Translations under genes and position numbers: made by a program
From: Billgrantia tianxiuensis
Lineage (GTDB): Bacteria > Pseudomonadota > Gammaproteobacteria > Pseudomonadales > Halomonadaceae
DNA: 64,000 bases
Assembly: GCF_009834345.1 (NCBI RefSeq)
Contig: NZ_CP035042.1
Span: forward strand, 4,951,119 to 5,015,118
Direction of reading: 5' to 3'
Notes under the pieces: generated by a model
Databases searched by the model: none
Seen by the model: only the letters and a program-made list of their open reading frames with translations
Told to the model about the DNA's origin: nothing
In this document: positions 59,804-64,000 of the stretch, piece by piece
How the letters are laid out: each line of letters begins with the position of its first letter
How positions within the stretch are numbered: position 1 is the first letter of the stretch

Positions 59804-61174
59804 CTACTTGCCGATACAGAAGCTGCCGAAGATCTCGCCCAAGAGATCGTCGGCGCTGAACTCGCCGGTGATCTCGCCTAGCGCCTGCTGGGCGTCGCGC
59901 AAATCCTCCGCCAGCAGTTCGCCGGCGCCATAGCCGGACAGCTGCGCCTCGCCGTTGCTGAGCGCGCGCTGCGCCCGGTCGAGGGCATTCAGGTGCCTTC
60001 GCCGTGCCGAGAAGCGCCCCTCGGTGGTAGAGGAGTAGCCCATTACCGTCTTGAGGTGCTCCTTCAGGTTATCCACACCTTCTCCGGTGCGCGCGGAGAG
60101 CCGAATCACCGGCGGGGATGTGGACAAGTCCGCCGTCGGCGCCTCGTGGCTGGCATCGATCTTGTTGCGCACCAGGGTCAGGCGGGAGGAGTCGGGCAGG
60201 CGCGCGACGAACTCGGGCCAGATCGCCATGGGATCGGTGGCGTCGGTAGTGGCGGCGTCCACCAGCAGCAGCACACGGTCGGCCTTCTCGATCTCGGCCC
60301 AGGCACGGGCCACACCGATCCGCTCGACCGCATCCGGTGTGTCGCGCAGCCCGGCGGTATCGATCACGTGCAGCGGCATGCCGTCCAGGTGGATGTGTTC
60401 GCGCAGCACGTCGCGGGTAGTACCGGCTATCTCGGTGACGATGGCGGTTTCCTGCTCGGTGAGAGCGTTGAGCAGGCTCGACTTGCCGGCATTGGGACGG
60501 CCCGCGATCACCACGCTCATCCCTTCGCGCATCAGCGCGCCCTGGCCGGCGGCGGCGCGTACCTCGACGAGTTCCGTCTGGACCGCACCGAGCATCTCGG
60601 CCACTTTGCCGTCAGCGAGAAAGTCGATCTCCTCTTCGGGAAAATCGATGGCCGCCTCCACGTACATGCGCAGCTCGATCAGCCGCTGCACCAACGTTTC
60701 CACCCGCCGCGAGAACTCCCCCTGAAGCGAGCGCAGGGCGTTCTCGGCGGCGGCGCGCGAGCTGGCTTCGATCAGGTCGGCGATGGCCTCGGCCTGGGCC
60801 AGGTCGAGCTTGTCGTTGAGGAAGGCGCGCTCGGAGAATTCCCCCGGCCGGGCCAGGCGGGCGCCGAGCTGCACGCAGCGCTCCAGCAGCAGATCCATGA
60901 TCACCGGACCGCCGTGGCCTTGCAGCTCCAGCACGTCCTCGCCGGTGAAGGAGTGGGGCCCGGCGAAAAAGAGGGCGATGCCTTCGTCGATTGTCGCCGA
61001 GGCGCCACGGAAGGGGCCGTAGTGGGCGCGCCGCGGCTCGGGGCAATGGCCTACCACGGCTTCGGCGATCGCCGCGCACAGGGGGCCCGAGACGCGGATG
61101 ATGCCGACGCCGCCACGCCCGGGCGGGGTGGCCAGCGCGGCGATGGTGTCCTGCTGGTAGAGCCTGTCGGCCAT
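59804..61174 (-). CDS. mnmE: tRNA modification GTPase MnmE
   Basis: A 456-residue GTPase with the N-terminal tetrahydrofolate-binding domain, G domain ([14 protein letters not shown] at about 230, [13 protein letters not shown]-type [10 protein letters not shown]) and the C-terminal FCIGK motif. With MnmG it makes cmnm5U in tRNAs. In many gammaproteobacteria mnmE and mnmG lie close together; here they are 34.5 kb apart. A consensus DnaA box lies inside (60069-60077). Confidence 0.97.
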   Translation of the reverse strand: MADRLYQQDTIAALATPPGRGGVGIIRVSGPLCAAIAEAVVGHCPEPRRAHYGPFRGASATIDEGIALFFAGPHSFTGEDVLELQGHGGPVIMDLLLERCVQLGARLARPGEFSERAFLNDKLDLAQAEAIADLIEASSRAAAENALRSLQGEFSRRVETLVQRLIELRMYVEAAIDFPEEEIDFLADGKVAEMLGAVQTELVEVRAAAGQGALMREGMSVVIAGRPNAGKSSLLNALTEQETAIVTEIAGTTRDVLREHIHLDGMPLHVIDTAGLRDTPDAVERIGVARAWAEIEKADRVLLLVDAATTDATDPMAIWPEFVARLPDSSRLTLVRNKIDASHEAPTADLSTSPPVIRLSARTGEGVDNLKEHLKTVMGYSSTTEGRFSARRRHLNALDRAQRALSNGEAQLSGYGAGELLAEDLRDAQQALGEITGEFSADDLLGEIFGSFCIGK

Positions 61175-61233
61175 GCGGCGTCCTCTCGATTGCAGCGGTA
61201 TGGCGGCATTGTCCGTTTCGCACGGTACAAACG

Positions 61234-61261
61234 CCAGACCCCTGCCGAGGCAGGGGTCTGG
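61234..61261 (-). terminator. Hairpin after yidC
   Basis: A 13-bp near-perfect stem (61234-61246 with 61249-61261) lies between yidC and mnmE; on the minus strand it is followed by CGTTTG, a weak T-tract. Confidence 0.7.
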
Positions 61262-61279
61262 TGTCGTGCGGGGGCGAGG

Positions 61280-62964
<1,685 letters not shown>

Positions 62965-63080
62965 GAGGGTTCTGCCCGGTGGGTAGTGAACATGCCGCTG
63001 GAACGGAATCCGCTGCCATGTGAAAGAGGGCGATAGCCTGCCGAGCAGGCTATCGGGGCGGAGACGAGTACCGCATCCGG

Positions 63081-63458
63081 TCAGGAGGTCATCGCTTTTC
63101 GTGCATCACGCTCCAGGCGCCGCCACATGCCGAAAAGCTGGCGATGCAGCGTGGCCTTGTCCAGCTCGCTCGCGCCGCGCCGCGCCAGCAGGACGATATC
63201 GACGGCGGGTAGCGAGCATTGCTGAAGACGAATGGATTCACGAGTCAACCGCTTGAGGCGGTTGCGGTCCACGGCCCTGCGGACGTTCTTCTTGCTGATG
63301 ACCAGGCCAAGGCGGGGGTGGTCCAGTCCATTGGGGCACGCCAGGGCCATCAGCCCCTTGCCATGTACCTTGAATGTAGCGTGATCGAAAACGTATCGAT
63401 AATCCCCGGCAGTCAGCAAGCGCAGCTGCTTGGGGAAACCATGACCGGACACGCGCAA
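63081..63458 (-). CDS. rnpA: Ribonuclease P protein component
   Basis: A 125-residue basic protein with the conserved core LGLVISKKNVRRAVDRNRLKR, the RnpA signature that contacts pre-tRNA leaders. It begins 7 bases after rpmH. The start codon is unclear: TTG 63458 or GTG 63452 (GCGGA 7 bases upstream). The 117-base gap to yidC contains no yidD, which normally sits there. Confidence 0.93.
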   Translation of the reverse strand: MRVSGHGFPKQLRLLTAGDYRYVFDHATFKVHGKGLMALACPNGLDHPRLGLVISKKNVRRAVDRNRLKRLTRESIRLQQCSLPAVDIVLLARRGASELDKATLHRQLFGMWRRLERDARKAMTS

Positions 63459-63465
63459 TCCGCTA

Positions 63466-63600
63466 TCAGGCGCTCAGACGCTTGCGGCCCTTGGCGCGGC
63501 GGCGGGCCAGAACGGCACGACCATTCTTGGTAGCCATGCGTGCACGGAAGCCGTGGACACGCTTGCGCTTCAGAACGCTGGGTTGAAAAGTACGTTTCAT
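63466..63600 (-). CDS. rpmH: 50S ribosomal protein L34
   Basis: A 44-residue basic protein ([20 protein letters not shown]...), the usual first gene of the rpmH-rnpA-yidC-mnmE operon. It is too short for an automated ORF screen with a 60-residue limit. The ATG is at 63600. Confidence 0.98.
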   Translation of the reverse strand: MKRTFQPSVLKRKRVHGFRARMATKNGRAVLARRRAKGRKRLSA

Positions 63601-63648
63601 AACACTCGATTCCCACGTGGTTTTTGACGGTACGTCGTTACAGGAACG

Positions 63649-63673
63649 CCCTGGCTCCCGATAGGAACCAGGG
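63649..63673 (-). other. Hairpin in the rpmH leader
   Basis: An imperfect inverted repeat (CCCTGG at 63649-63654 pairing with CCAGGG at 63668-63673, with further pairing inside) lies in the 5' leader of rpmH, between the promoter and the start codon. It might act in translational control or mRNA stability. Confidence 0.4.
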
Positions 63674-63696
63674 ACAGATTCGGTTCAAGACCGGAA

Positions 63697-63725
63697 ATTG
63701 TAGAGACTTCGGCTGCCCGACGCAA
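63697..63725 (-). promoter_or_regulatory. Sigma70 promoter of rpmH-rnpA
   Basis: On the minus strand, -35 TTGCGT (63720-63725), 17-bp spacer and -10 TACAAT (63697-63702). It leads to the rpmH ATG with a leader of about 90 bases. Confidence 0.75.
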
Positions 63726-63739
63726 TTGTTACGCTCCAT

Positions 63740-64000
63740 GGCGCGACTGGAAGCGGGGCCGGCGAACGGCGTAATTTCCTGATTTTTGTGGGTTGTTGTG
63801 ATTAATACTGTGGGCGACGTCTGTTGATAAGTAATAAAATCATATTCGAAACAATAGGTTAGGTTTTCTTTGGGTGTGTGGAAAAGCTCTTTGTAAACAG
63901 TGGCTAGACAGTGGGTGAGGCTGGCAGGGTGACGGTCTGGGAAATCGGCTTCCCCCATGCGTAGCGAAGCCAAGGGGAGCCCGTAGCCAGACGCGATGAC
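63740..64000. other. AT-rich region probably upstream of dnaA, possible second origin element
   Basis: AT-rich sequence divergent from rpmH (AGTAATAAAATCATATTC near 63826-63845) with DnaA-box-like motifs such as TGTTGATAA (about 63821) and TGTGGAAAA (about 63878). In related bacteria dnaA follows rpmH divergently. No gene is visible up to the window end. Confidence 0.45.

Overview
The window looks like a chromosomal segment of a halophilic gammaproteobacterium of the Halomonas/Chromohalobacter type. This is inferred from the high GC content, acidic proteins and the replication-origin neighbourhood; no species call is possible from sequence alone. I saw no rRNA, tRNA, IS element or CRISPR array.

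Left part (1-25.2 kb), almost all on the minus strand: the end of an NSS-type sodium symporter, a DUF72 protein, a PAP2 phosphatase, a DUF945 protein, glmS and glmU, apbE, uppP, a cation diffusion facilitator, an ArsB/SLC13-like permease, mgtE, the complete F1Fo ATP synthase operon (atpIBEFHAGDC, with a good sigma70 promoter), and parB-parA-rsmG-mnmG. Upstream of mnmG (25.3-25.7 kb) lies an AT-rich stretch with several DnaA-box-like motifs, a good oriC candidate. The right end (59.8-64 kb) carries the other half of the classic origin neighbourhood, mnmE-yidC-rnpA-rpmH. It ends in a second AT-rich region that probably leads into dnaA.

Middle part: mnmG and mnmE, usually close together in this group, are separated by about 34.5 kb. 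This holds a glutamine-type ABC transporter (glnHPQ), erpA, argC, a ClC channel, hemJ, thiD, hemL and a P-loop kinase-like gene. Then comes a 20-kb biofilm-matrix island (about 36.2-55.9 kb), followed by rdgB, hemW, an OmpA lipoprotein and rlmJ. The island encodes three extracellular matrix systems side by side: poly-N-acetylglucosamine (pgaABCD), curli (csgDEFG and csgBA, with an enlarged CsgA), and a Fap-like system. The Fap-like system has a glycine-rich secreted protein, two small Sec-exported proteins with double-glycine-like leaders, a periplasmic C39 peptidase and an outer-membrane beta-barrel. Four regulators sit among them: two CsgD/VpsT-type LuxR proteins, both keeping the W[FLM][TS]R c-di-GMP motif, and two VpsR/FleQ-like AAA+ regulators with degenerate receiver domains, one of which has lost the canonical GAFTGA sigma54 loop. 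A sigma54-type promoter with nearby TTTCCTGA half-sites precedes the glycine-rich gene. The arrangement suggests one c-di-GMP-controlled switch for several matrix polymers.

Data-quality warning: parB, pgaA and yidC are each split by a one-base deletion in or next to a short G/C run. YidC is normally essential and the protein sequence resumes perfectly in the next frame, so these are most likely base-calling errors rather than real mutations.
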